A stretch of DNA of 64,000 nucleotides from Hemileia vastatrix (Eukaryota > Basidiomycota > Pucciniomycetes > Pucciniales > Zaghouaniaceae). A model generated the notes under the pieces. It was not told the origin of the DNA. It made no database searches and saw only the letters and a program-made list of their open reading frames with translations. Of the stretch, positions 1 through 10,202 are shown in pieces; the first letter of the stretch is position 1, and each line of letters opens with the position of its first letter. A program made the position numbers and the translations under genes. The DNA lies in assembly GCA_030280995.1 (NCBI GenBank), contig JASXTE010000014.1:23779150-23843149 (forward strand). Reading direction: 5' to 3'.

Positions 1-1065
1 CAAAAAGGTTTAAAAAGAACCAAGAAAAAGTGGGAGAGTTTCATGTGACTCTGTACTTTTACTAAATCTACTTAGGTAGATAATTGCATAAAAGAAACCA
101 CCTCATTATTTTGGGCTGAAATATTGAAGATTTAGGACATTGAGAAATGACCAACTAAGAGTTTTTTAATTTTTTAATAATATGATATTGTGGAATGTAA
201 GATTTATATTTATTGAATAAAGGCTATTTTAATGATTTTTTGAAATTTAAATGTAAGATCCAGAATATTAGATATTCCTGATAAGGGTAACATGATGCAT
301 ATTTAAAAAAATATTAATCTAAATGGCTTTAGCTAGCCTTTTAAGTATATTACTCCTGTATCATGTCATTTTTTAATCAAGTTGGTACCCAAAATTATGA
401 TGACTAAAGTGAATTGTACAATAATGTGTAATTTATTGAAAATTAATAAACCAAATCCAATGGCAATTTAAATATTCATAACTTCCAATATGTAAAAAAT
501 AAAAATAAAAAGACTAGATTTAGAGTACTTTAATATTTAAGTGAGATATTTTTTCTCCCTATTCATCAAAAAAATGTGTTTACACATACAAACAATATAT
601 TTCTGTTAGTTCATAACCCAATTTTCACAAGTGTGAATTCACACACTTGCAAAAGAGTGGCGTTCATTCAAATATTTTTTTGAACTTAATACCACCTGCT
701 CATGTGCTTTAAAAAATATTTCTGTTACTGAATCCTAAAGCCTATATTATAAAGTTCTGATTTTCATGCTTTTGATTTGATGATGGTTCATGGATTGCTT
801 CAATCAGCAACTACTAGTCCAATTTTTATGGAAAATGATGAGGTGTGATACACCAGGGGGAAATTCGGCGATGACTTCCTAGAAATTCTCTTCACTGAGA
901 ACTTTTAAGACTAGCCTTTGATCCACTTATTGAACCCAGTTTGAGCTTGGTTTTGCACAAAAGCCCACAAAGACAAAAATAATTTTTCAGCCATGCCCAA
1001 GCTGAACTTAAAAAATATTAAACAAGGGGGAATTTCTAACAAGTCCCACCATTTCCCCCCTGGTT
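1..1065. other. AT-rich gene-free DNA
   Basis: No reading frame of credible length or composition is seen on either strand. The sequence is AT-rich with short homopolymer runs and no recognisable transposon ends. Confidence 0.5.
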
Positions 1066-1830
1066 TCATCTGAGTATAAAATTGAGATATAAAAGTGACA
1101 ATTGAGATGAGTAAATAGTTAGTAAATTATTAAATATAATCTTTGAGTACAAAATGATGAAGTAAAAGGGGAAAGTGAGGTATTTTTAAAAATGAAGTGC
1201 ATTACTTAAGAAAAACATTATAATAAATGATAAAATGCAACACTTGAGCTTAAAATTATGATAAAAAAGTGGCAACTTCATCAGTAAAATGTTAGAAAAT
1301 GATGATTTGTGATGTTATAATATAAATGATGATGGAAAAGGAGCAAGTGAGATTCTCAAAAATTTATTAAATGATGAAATGAGATATTTGAGCATAAGAT
1401 TATGACAGAAAAGTTATTAAATTATGAAGTGTGATTTTTGAGTATAGAATAAAGATGGAAAAGTGGAAAGTTTGACAAGGAAAAAGTTAGCAAATGATGA
1501 AATATTATGTCTCACTATAAAATTATGAGTTTTAAGTGTAAAATGAAAAATGATGAAATTTGATATCTGAGCATAAAATTATGATGGAAAAAGGAAAATT
1601 AAGATAAGTAAAGATTCAGAAAATGGTAAATCTGATATTTGTGTATTAGAGTATGATGGCAAAGTAGTAAGTAAGATGTGTATAAAGTTGAAAAACCTTG
1701 AAATGTGATATTTGAGTATAAATTTAAGATTTTAAAGTGGGAATTGAGAAGAGTAATAATTTATTTAATGATAAAACATAAAATATGAGTATAGAAGTGT
1801 GATAGAAGTGTGGTAAGTGAGACTCATGAG
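1066..1830. repeat. Degenerate minisatellite (~90-bp unit)
   Basis: The stretch repeats a decayed unit of roughly 70-100 bp. Each unit carries a phrase like TTTGAGTATAAAATTATGA, followed by GGAAAAGTG, then GAGATGAGTAAA and AAATGATGAAATGTGA. About eight imperfect copies can be followed by eye. Units differ by many substitutions and indels, so the array is old. No coding frame crosses it. Confidence 0.55.
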
Positions 1831-3386
1831 TAACATAAAGCTTTATCAAAGTGAAGAACAGTGATAATATGGCATGAAAAGTTAAAATGGCCAGAAAGCC
1901 AGTCAAAATTTAAAGGGAGGTTAAGATAAATTTACTAAGAAGGTGTTTAAAAACACTGTTTAAAGAAAAAAAATCACTGTGGACTTTCATGCAGGTCCCC
2001 CTCCACATTTCTCCTGGTGAAAGATTCTACAAAAATTATTCCACTGGTCCCAAGAAATCACATTAGTGAAATGTGTTTTAGGTTCTCTTTCTAAAGCTTC
2101 TTCTCTCTACTAGAAACACCATCTATCATCTTCTCACAAGCTTTCTTTGATTTTTTCTCTTTAAATTTTTACAATTAATGCATCAAAATACTAGAAATTT
2201 CTACTTGCCCTCTTTGGAAAACTATGTCTCTAAAATCCTTCAAAAACCTGATCTTACTTTCCAAAAATATCTTCATGTTTATTTCTATCTTAGAAATAAA
2301 TTTACTAAACTTCAAGTACTCATCACTTGCAAAATCTGGTTATCTCCTTATCTCCTCACCCAATATATAGCTAATTTTCCTCTTTGTTTCAGAATTTTCC
2401 CTAAAATTATTCCTCCCCCTAAGATACAACCTCTCTTAAACTAGACCTAAAGGGTGAGTAACCCAATAGGGTATGTCAAAGTAAATACATATATTTGCTG
2501 ATGGGTTGAGTATATTCTGGAGGGAGGGCATAGATTAGAGTAGACTTTCTAGCTACAAAGGATAAAAAATTATTTGAAATACTTTTTCTTTTTAAATAAA
2601 TTGCATTATTATTATCATTTCAAAAAAAAGAAAAAATCTTCTTAGATATAATTGGTGAGAAATTTTTTTCTTAGAACATTCCTTACAAAGACTCTTTTTT
2701 TTCAATGTGAAGTTTTATTTTTTTTAAAGAAAATAATCCAATTCTGGTGTCAAATTCCAAAATTGGTATCAGAAAATTTAGATAAAAGACCAATAATTTT
2801 TTTTTAAATTTCCAAGTTCTTCATTGCTGAAATCTCATTGAGCTAGAAGCTTATCTAAGCTGGAAAAAATTATCCCAATATTAGCAAATTTTCAGACTTC
2901 TTATAATTATTATGGGAATTATTCTTCAGCAGATAGAACTTGAACTTGATGTTGATGGTTACTGAATATTCAAAAGTGATAAAAATTTGAGTCATATGAA
3001 CTGTTACTCAGGCTATTATGAAGTGATTCAAATGATTCTAGATCATCACCATTGAAAGTACTGAAGCTTGATAAGATAGAGCTGGACCTAGGAGAGCTGA
3101 TAGAAAATCTCAATATAGGTGAGAGAGTAATGGAAAGTCTGAAGTAGAGGAAGATTAAATTAGGTTACCAGTTGGAAATATTTAAGTTGATCATTTAGGA
3201 AGACCAAAATATTGGGCTTCCAAAATAAATATTAAGGAGTTTCAGGAATTACCATATACACCATTCAAGAATTCCAAAAAAAAGGTACCAAGTAAGTCCT
3301 TTTAATTTGAAGTACACCTGTGAATAACAGGTGTACTTCAGCAGCATTTTTGTACCTTAACACACCATCTGATGGGTACATCATAT
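1831..3386. other. AT-rich gene-free DNA
   Basis: An 88-codon open frame at 2178-2444 has no recognisable domain and an ordinary AT-rich composition, so it is not called as a gene. No transposon ends were confirmed here. Confidence 0.4.
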
Positions 3387-3563
3387 CACTACGCAATATA
3401 GGGGGTGGACTTGCTAGCAAGTTCACCCCAAATATTGTGTGGTGAGAAATACTCAGTCCTGGTGATACCTAAGCTGAAAACCTCAATGTGTGTGCAATTA
3501 GACATGAATTTTGGTTTAAGGTTGTGGACTTGCTAGCAAGTCTACCCCCTATATTGCATGTCG
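3387..3563. mobile_element. Rearranged CACTA-like MITE
   Basis: Starts with CACTACGCAATATAGGGGG and the palindrome ACTTGCTAGCAAGT. At 3424-3444 it already has an opposite terminus ending in GTGTGGTG, so a left and a right end are fused within 58 bp. A second right-hand end follows at about 3523-3563, with the same palindrome and CCCCCTATATTGCATG, but its last bases (TGTCG) no longer match TAGTG. It belongs to the same family as the intact copies at 5213 and 63565, but is internally rearranged and has no clear target duplication. Confidence 0.65.
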
Positions 3564-4560
3564 AATGTCTCAGTAGCCACTGAATCAAATTCAAAACCAT
3601 TTTTTGGAAGTAAAAGGTAGGCATCAGGATAATCTTTAGTTAAAATTACATGATATTTGAATATACCTAAACCTAATTCTATCTTTTTCTCAAACTTTCA
3701 CAAAAATTTAAAAAGTGATTTTAAAAATAACAACAAGAGGAGTTCAATAAGTCCACCAATATACAGATAAGAATCCAATATATATTAGAATTTAAATTCA
3801 TGATAGAAAGTGAGATCTAGTTGATAAAAATTGACAAAAAATTGATTTAAGTGTTGTAGAGAAATTCAGTGAAGAAACATTGAATACTAATCTAAATCTA
3901 GCATTCAGGTGCTTGAATGAATGCTAAAAGCATAGATAATCATCATAAACTCATTTCAGACTCATTATATTCTTGGTATGTAGTATTAAAGTAAACAATA
4001 GTGAATTTGGGGGAAAAAAGGCTCAACTTAAAGGTCAATATCTCAGCAACAACTGAGCTAAATTCAAATAAATTTGAGGGAGATGAAAGGCAGCCTTCTG
4101 GAGAGTTTTTAATGAAAAGTAAATGAGATTTGAATAAACCTAACCTTAATTGCAACTTTTTTTTCAAAGTTGAATTAAAATCTGTAAAATGATAGGAAAA
4201 ATAACAGAAAAAGGATTAAATAAGTCCAGCATTATCCAGATAAGAATCCTACAAATATGCAAGTATGAAAGCTTCCTAGAAAGATATAAGATAAGTATGA
4301 AAAAAATTAACTGACACTTACCTTGATGAAAAAGTAGGAAAAAATAGAGTAAAAAAGAGTCAAGTTGGGATTTAGGGGAAATTGAATATGGAGCAAGTGA
4401 AATGCATAAAGAATGTGCTAAGAGGAAACAAAAAAGTGAAATAGTTCAAAAAAGGAGGAGCAACTTTTAATTTCAATATCTCAGAAACCACATGATGCAG
4501 AGAAGAATTTTGAATTCAGCTTGAAAAAGGTGATGATTAAAGAAATGAACTTGTTGTGAT
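3564..4560. repeat. Three decayed copies of a ~450-bp repeat
   Basis: Similar phrases recur at about 3565, 4033 and 4476: a block like ATATCTCAGNAACNACTGA followed by AAATTCAAA. The first two are each followed some 180-220 bp later by a block like GATAAGAATCC. Spacings are about 470 and 440 bp. This looks like an old tandem duplication. The element type is unknown and no protein signature is seen. Confidence 0.4.
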
Positions 4561-5212
4561 GAGAAGATAAAAATTTGAGTCAGAAATTTTGATTAAGAGA
4601 AATTAAAAAATTATAAGCCCATGTAAAAAGTGGGGCTAGGGAGGAAGGAATCTGGTGTGCAGTGTATTTGGGGAATGTGTGTATTGGTGGGCTGAATTGT
4701 GGCAGGGGACATGGCACAAAAGTAGGAAGTATTTAACCTCAAGTTTGACATTTCTAAATCCATGTCTTCCATTTATGCTGGAATCTTGGAATGGTGTTTT
4801 GAGACTTAAGTCTTCCAGGCTAAAGGTAATTTTTGACACCCCCTATTATTAATAAAGAAGAGAAAATAACAAAAAATAAACTTATCCATCATGCCTCAAG
4901 TTATCTTACCCAGGAGATGAGGAAGGTAAAAATTTTAAATTATGTGAGGTATTAACAAGCATATTGAGATAATTTAGTGGAGCACTGGTTGGAAGGTTGG
5001 TATTAGATGAGTATTAAGAGGTGAAATTTCTTATATTAGGGCTGGAAGCATCCAATTTATTCAAAACATAAAAAGGGTAAAACATAACAAGAAAAATTTA
5101 TATATAACAACAAGAAAAAAATGAAGAAAAACACTTACTAGGTTTTTAGCTCATGGATAGTTAATGTATTATTGGTGGATAATTTGTGGCTGTCAAGATA
5201 AGTACCTGCAGA
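4561..5212. other. AT-rich gene-free DNA
   Basis: Overlapping 65-67 codon frames on both strands at 4636-4852 show no recognisable domain. A possible transposon end, TTGACACCCCCTATTA, occurs near 4833, but no convincing partner was found. Confidence 0.35.
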
Positions 5213-5473
5213 CACCACACAATATGGGGGGCAGACTTGCTAGCAAGTCCGCAACCTTGGAACCAAACTCACCACAGATTGAACACACATTGAGCTATTA
5301 AAAATGAAACCATAAAATCAGGTATGAACACCACTCAGCAGAACAGTTTTAGGTTGGTGTTCAAGTAGAGTTCAGTATGGGTTCAGTATGAGTTCAGTCT
5401 GAGTTCCACCTGAGTTCCATCTGAGTTCAGGTTGAGGACTTTCTAGCAAGTCCACCCCCTATATTGCATAGTG
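5213..5473. mobile_element. CACTA-like MITE, 261 bp
   Basis: The ends are CACCACACAATAT at the left and ATATTGCATAGTG at the right. They are flanked by a perfect 3-bp target duplication AGA (5210-5212 and 5474-5476). CACTA/CACCA termini and a 3-bp duplication are the hallmarks of the CACTA (EnSpm) superfamily. Just inside each end lies the self-complementary core ACTTGCTAGCAAGT, altered to CTTTCTAGCAAG at the right. The inner part has a run of near-repeats of GAGTTCAGT. No coding capacity, so it would be moved in trans. It is the reverse complement of the copy at 63565-63825, with the same length. Confidence 0.85.
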
Positions 5474-6003
5474 AGAGAAGAATAAGAAAAAATATAAAAG
5501 ATAAAGAGAGAAGAAAACTAACCAATTTCAAAATTAAATAAAAAAGTAATAAATAGTAAAGAAAAAAAATGGGAATACAAAAAATGAAAACAAAAATAGA
5601 AAATGAGAGAAAGTGGGAAGAGAAGGAGGGATGATGAAATCATGGGGTGAGAGGTCTTGCTTAGGCTGGCACTTTGCTCAGATAGTCCTTGGTTAATTGT
5701 CAGCTTAATGAGGGGAATTGCAGCTAATGATAGCTAGTGACTCAAAATCTAATCAAATTTTTTTTGAAAAATCTCAATTCTGCACAAAAATTTTTTGATA
5801 TAGCTGTGCTCTCTATTCCACTTTGGCTCCCACCTGGTGCAGTGAATGCACAAAATTAAAAGGTGGTAGTGGTATGGTACTAACTTTTAAATTATTATGA
5901 TTTTGATTATTAGGGGATATCAAAGTTAGAGATCTGTAATGCTTAAAAGGTATTACACATCAAAAAGATAAATACACAAACTTGAAAAAAAAATCAGTAA
6001 AAA

Positions 6004-6807
6004 TGTCAGCCAGGCTGCTAGACTTACCCAGTAAAATAATTAATTATTTACTGGAATGAAGCCCCACCTTATTATTTTAATTTTATTAATTATAATTTAT
6101 TTACATTAAATTTACTTACAATAAATTAAATAATTACAAAGGTTAAAGTTAGTGAATAACTAAAATTAATATTAAAATGTCCCTTATATTTTTATTTTCT
6201 AACACCATGATCAATGACAGGTTAAAAGAAATAGAAATTAATATTACAATAAATTTTAAATTTAAAAAAAATTAATATTCAAATAAAATTAACTATCTAA
6301 AAAAAAAAATATTCAAATTAATTATTTAAAATTGACATTTACAGTAAATTTTAAATAAATTAATTTATTTCTGTCATATACAGTAAATACACTTTTCTGA
6401 CACCTTCTTTTTGGAACAACCTTATTAATTGGAAATATTTTTCTGAAATATTCTTTTTTTTCTCATACTACTGTATTTAGGATTTTAACACCGTTCTTTG
6501 TCTCTCCTTTGCCTATATAAGGCTGTCCTTTCTGGTTGTTTTTGATCACTCATTACTTACATTTTTTATTAAAAAAATTTACTACCCCTTACATATTTAT
6601 TACTATTTCTTATTGGTCTAAGTATTTACAAAATGTAATTATAAATCATTAATTATAATAATATTTATAAATTTTATACCTCTTTAAATTGAGTAAAAAA
6701 AATAAAGATAAAACATCCTACCTTAAAACTTTGAAATCCCAAAATCCCCCTATCACCACTGTTGGACCTCCGTTAAAAACCTTCTAGACCTAAAAGACCC
6801 TTTGACA
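6004..6807 (+). repeat. 5' LTR of element A
   Basis: Begins TGTCAGCC and ends CCTTTGACA, giving the usual TG...CA. Close to the start is a near-palindrome built from CCAGTAAAATAATT and its complement. A TATA-like box follows at 6514-6520. Its partner is at 20995-21797. Confidence 0.85.
6511..6523 (+). promoter_or_regulatory. TATA box in LTR A
   Basis: GCCTATATAAGGC, preceded by a pyrimidine-rich TCTCTCCTTT. The same arrangement is found at 14422-14434 (GCCTATAAAAGGC), at 21500-21510 and at 26511-26523, so the core promoter is conserved between copies. Function is inferred from position within the LTR. Confidence 0.6.
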
Positions 6808-7145
6808 CTTGAGACCCTTTCCAAATTGTCCACGGTGCATTGATATCATGAAGCCAGAGACCGAGGGACCATTGACAACGAGGTACCAGTAGGATGAGTA
6901 GACAACAAAAATGACAAATGTCATCAACCATGTGACTTACTTTTTTGCTGTGACAGGGAATTGAACCGCGCTCCAAAATTTATTTTCATATATTGACAAT
7001 AGTCATATATATCTGTGGTAATTATTTGATTACTATTTGTGGGTCATTTTACACATTTCATTGCATACATACATATTTTATTACTCAGCACTATGTAAAG
7101 TGGCATTAGCTTGCTCACTTTACAGGGGGAGGTGTCTGGCAAATA
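6808..7145 (+). promoter_or_regulatory. Leader of A: conserved block with antisense-tRNA-like segment
   Basis: The post-LTR segment is conserved in A, B and C and, more loosely, in D. It starts with a GAGNCCCTTTCC-like block. About 140 nt on, at 6944-6971, lies GCTGTGACAGGGAATTGAACC, whose complement reads like a tRNA T-arm (GGTTCAATTCC) running into an acceptor stem. A perfect 9-bp inverted repeat TGTAAAGTG/CACTTTACA near 7095-7125 precedes GGGGGAGGTGTCTGG, which is conserved in all plus-strand copies. A primer-binding or packaging role is inferred. Confidence 0.5.
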
Positions 7146-7149
7146 AATT

Positions 7150-7770
7150 TTTTTTTCCTAGTTGACAAAGATAGAACTATATTGTTCTTAGTCCTAGAAG
7201 TGATATAAAAATTAAAATTAATTATATTATTATTTTTAATTATTTCAGTTGACTTCTGTCCTGATAATTAGAATTTTATATTATTGTTTCAGTTGACAAA
7301 TTGTCCTGGCAGTAAATTAATAATATTAAAAATTAATTAAATTAATTATATTAAATTACTTCAGTTGACATTAATTCTTGGTAATTAAAATTATTTCAGT
7401 TGACAATAAGTCCTGGTAATTAAAATTATTTCAGAATGACAATAAGTCCTGGTAATTAAAATTATTTCAGTTGACAATAAATCCTGTTAATTAAAATTAT
7501 TTCAGTTGACAATACGTCCTGGTAATTAAAGTATTTTCAGTTGACATTGAATCCTGGTAATTAAATTCTTCAGTCGACTTCTAGTCCTGATAATTATCAA
7601 AATATTACTAATTGTTAGATTACTTTATTATTTCAGTTGATTTATTTTAAAATCCTGGTTATAAAATTACCTTAAAATAAATAAAATTTTGATTGTTATT
7701 TCAGTTGATTTTTTGTCCTTATAAACATTATATTTTAATTATTCCAGTTTATTACAAATTCCTGATAATT
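7150..7770 (+). repeat. Leader hairpin array of A
   Basis: About twelve units of the form TTTCAG TTGAC loop GTCCTG spaced by AT-rich linkers, plus one longer first unit (CTAG TT GAC ... GTC CTAG). Each can fold as CAG paired with CTG, a TT bulge, then GAC paired with GTC. The unit at 7398-7416 is a clean example. The unit at 7634-7657 has GAT paired with ATC, a compensated change. No open frame runs through it. Confidence 0.65.
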
Positions 7771-7865
7771 ACTTATATAATTTTTTTCCCTTATTTTTCT
7801 TTAAATAAAGTAAAAATAAAAAATGATTAAATATTTCTTTCTCTCAGTTCAGGTTAATTACAACT

Positions 7866-8490
7866 ATGACTGATCAAGGTGCTTTTGCTGGCCGTGATGA
7901 GGAACTAGATATAATTGATTGTGATGAAGCTTCTTCTGTAAGTTCTCCTTTGACTATAATACTGGCTCAAATTAATCAATTGCTGGACCAATCAGGATGT
8001 AGAAATGCAAGAGATGGAAATATTAGTGGAGACAACTGCTCAGGATCAAAAGCCTTCTATCAACCCATCAGAAGAGCTTCCCAAAGGCTTCAAAATAAAA
8101 AAGATGCCTTTGAATCAGCAGGTAAAAAATCTCTCAACCCACATCAAGGAGTTGAGGTCAGAAACCCTCAAGCTGAATTCAAAAACAGACTCTCTAGAAG
8201 ACAAGGAAAGAAAAATAGACTTCTTCCTTGAAGAGAAGAGGAAACCTCCTCATCCTCCAAAAGCCCCTCCAAAATTGGTCCCCCAGGAACAAGAAAAGGT
8301 GGAAGTCTCAAAGTGGCAGTGGGATTGGCTGAACACCCAGTGGGATTATCTGTCCCAACAACAACAGCAACAAGTACCTCAGGCAGGTCCTTCAAGAACA
8401 AATCAGTTCAACCCAACACCTCCTCACCCCTACCAAGGAGGAAGAAAGAGAAAAAACAACCACATCCAAGTCTTGCCCAAGCCATGGTAA
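7866..8490 (+). CDS. Element A ORF1 (Pro/Gln-rich gag-like protein), two exons
   Basis: The first ORF of the element. Exon 1 is 7866-7937 (24 codons, acidic). A 58-nt GT-AG intron, 7938-7995 (GTAAGT...ATCAG), joins in phase 0 to exon 2, starting at 7996. The join is supported by element C, which has the same 58-nt intron at the same codon, and by D, which has a 55-nt intron there. The protein ends with a charged helix-like stretch, proline and glutamine runs, a HPYQGG motif and PKPW before TAA (8488-8490). The stop lies inside a second donor-like GTAAGC. No known domain is recognised; N-terminal gag or an accessory role is inferred from position. Confidence 0.6.
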
Positions 8491-8544
8491 GCCCCTCTAT
8501 TGAAACTCAAGTACCATTTCTTGTTGCTGATTCAGTTCCTTCAG

Positions 8545-10150
8545 GTAATTCTGGAAGAGGAGATGAGACTGTGAGACCTGTAGAGGCTGAGATTAGTAGA
8601 AAAATTGCTCAATATTCTAATGTATCTAATACTTTTTTTTAATTGCTACTTCAATGATAAATCCTGATATGGCTATTATTGATGAGACACTTGATCCTGA
8701 GTTTTATGAGAATCTGGAAAGATATTGTGTTTCCCTATTGAGAAATACTCCAGATGTAGCTAGCATTAATGATGAATATATGAGGGATATTATTGCTAAA
8801 TAAAATCATATAATGAACAACATGCAATTGACTCAGAAATATAATAGTGTGTTAACTGAACAGGGTTATCAAGCATTGAGGAGTGAGTTACAGAGAGTTT
8901 CTGATGGTTTGTTTCATTACAAAGTAACTCATGAAACAAAAGTTTCTTTATGGAAAAATATCAAGAATGATTTATCTAAATTAAAAGATACTGTGTCCAT
9001 CTGTTGCCAGGAGCTAGAGAGACATAAGATGAACTTAAAAAGATTGAGTAACCATTATTCATCTTTTAAAAATAAAAATAAATTATCTTTTGCAACCATC
9101 AATGAGAATTTATCCAGTAATCCAAGAGTAAAGACTAGGTTAACAACCATTGAGGAGAAATTGAATTCATTGTTATATAATCAAAAATTTTCTGGCATTC
9201 CTTTGAAAGAACCAGTTGAGAAGGATACCCCAATTTTACCTGTTCCTAGTTCATCCAAAGGAAAATTAGTTCCAGAAATACCTGTTGATATTACTGAGCT
9301 TCCATCAAAAATTGATGATGTACCTGGATCATCCACAGAAGAATTAAACAATGAATTACTGCCCAATTGGAGTAGTAACAGCTCCTTCTCACTCAGAAAC
9401 AAGATTGTAACAAGGAGACTACTTGAAATAAAAAAAATTGGCTAAAAATTGACCAGTATCCAACATTTGATGGTGACTCTTCCTCTGATTGGAAGCAGTT
9501 CATTTGCAGGATTGATAATCTACAAAATTCTTACAAACTCCCAGATGAGGAAATTGTGTCAAAATTAATCTCTCTATTTACCAATATAGCCCTAATGTGG
9601 TATTAATTTGTTCTCTTGGATAAAAATGACTACTCATGGGAAGATTGGAAAAAATTAATTAAAGCACAATTTGGTCGTTCCAAGTTTATATTAGCTCTAC
9701 AAAGGCAATATGAAAAAACCAGATATAGCTCTTCTACTGAAAAACCTATTGAGTTCTTGTTGAAACTTGTGAAAATCTTGAGGGCAATGGACCCAGATAT
9801 GGAGTTTGAGTTAAAAAAGGATAGGATCCTCTATAAATTACCTATGTCTCAGAGAGACTTTATAGCTTCAAGGACTGAGTTCTCAAGGGAACCTTCTTCT
9901 TTCATAAATACTTTTATTGAGATCCTTCTTAACAAAAAGTATGATTCTAGAAGATTCATTTCTAGAACTTCATTGGAGAAAACCTCCAAGTACCAACAAA
10001 AATCTCTGGAAAAGGTTGGTAAACCTTCTGCCCCTGTTGCACCCAAAAAGTATGCAACAGATACTTGCTTCAAATGCAGTAAGCCTTGGTAGAAAGGCCA
10101 TGTTTTTTACAAGAAGATACATCTTGTTGAGAAAGCAGAGGAACAGGCTG
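8545..10150 (+). pseudogene. Element A gag (coiled coil, capsid-like domain, zinc knuckle), broken
   Basis: The frame after ORF1 encodes a long charged coiled-coil segment (LRSELQRVSDGLFHYK region, 8813-9445). A capsid-like domain follows (WEDWKKLIKAQFG at about 9637) and then a zinc knuckle of the CxxC...GHxxC gypsy type near 10070. Breaks: a frameshift in a T-run near 8635, a TAA near 8801, a TAA near 9605, and a TAG replacing the glutamine after the tryptophan of the knuckle at about 10090. The final knuckle cysteine is also lost. Gag would form the virus-like particle; this copy cannot. Confidence 0.75.
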
Positions 10151-10202
10151 ATGACAAAATAACATGGTATGAAACTTCAAGTGATTGTGCCAGCAATATC
10201 TC

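Noticed and set aside
2467..4845. A 2.4-kb transposon between TAGGGTATGTCAAAG and TTTTTGACACCCCCTA
   Set aside because: The terminal match is short and imperfect, no shared internal repeat or coding content supports pairing them.
6514..6822. Self-priming: the block after the LTR (GAGNCCCTTTCC) partly complements AAGGCCTC beside the LTR TATA box
   Set aside because: The complement lies at the TATA box, upstream of the expected transcript start, and the pairing is not preserved in A or D.
7160..7600. Leader units as tiny exons: TTTCAG looks like an acceptor and GGTAATT like a donor, giving 16-nt 'exons' in series
   Set aside because: The 'introns' would be only about 20 nt, several units have GATAAT instead of GTAATT, and the paired-arm changes are better explained by hairpins.
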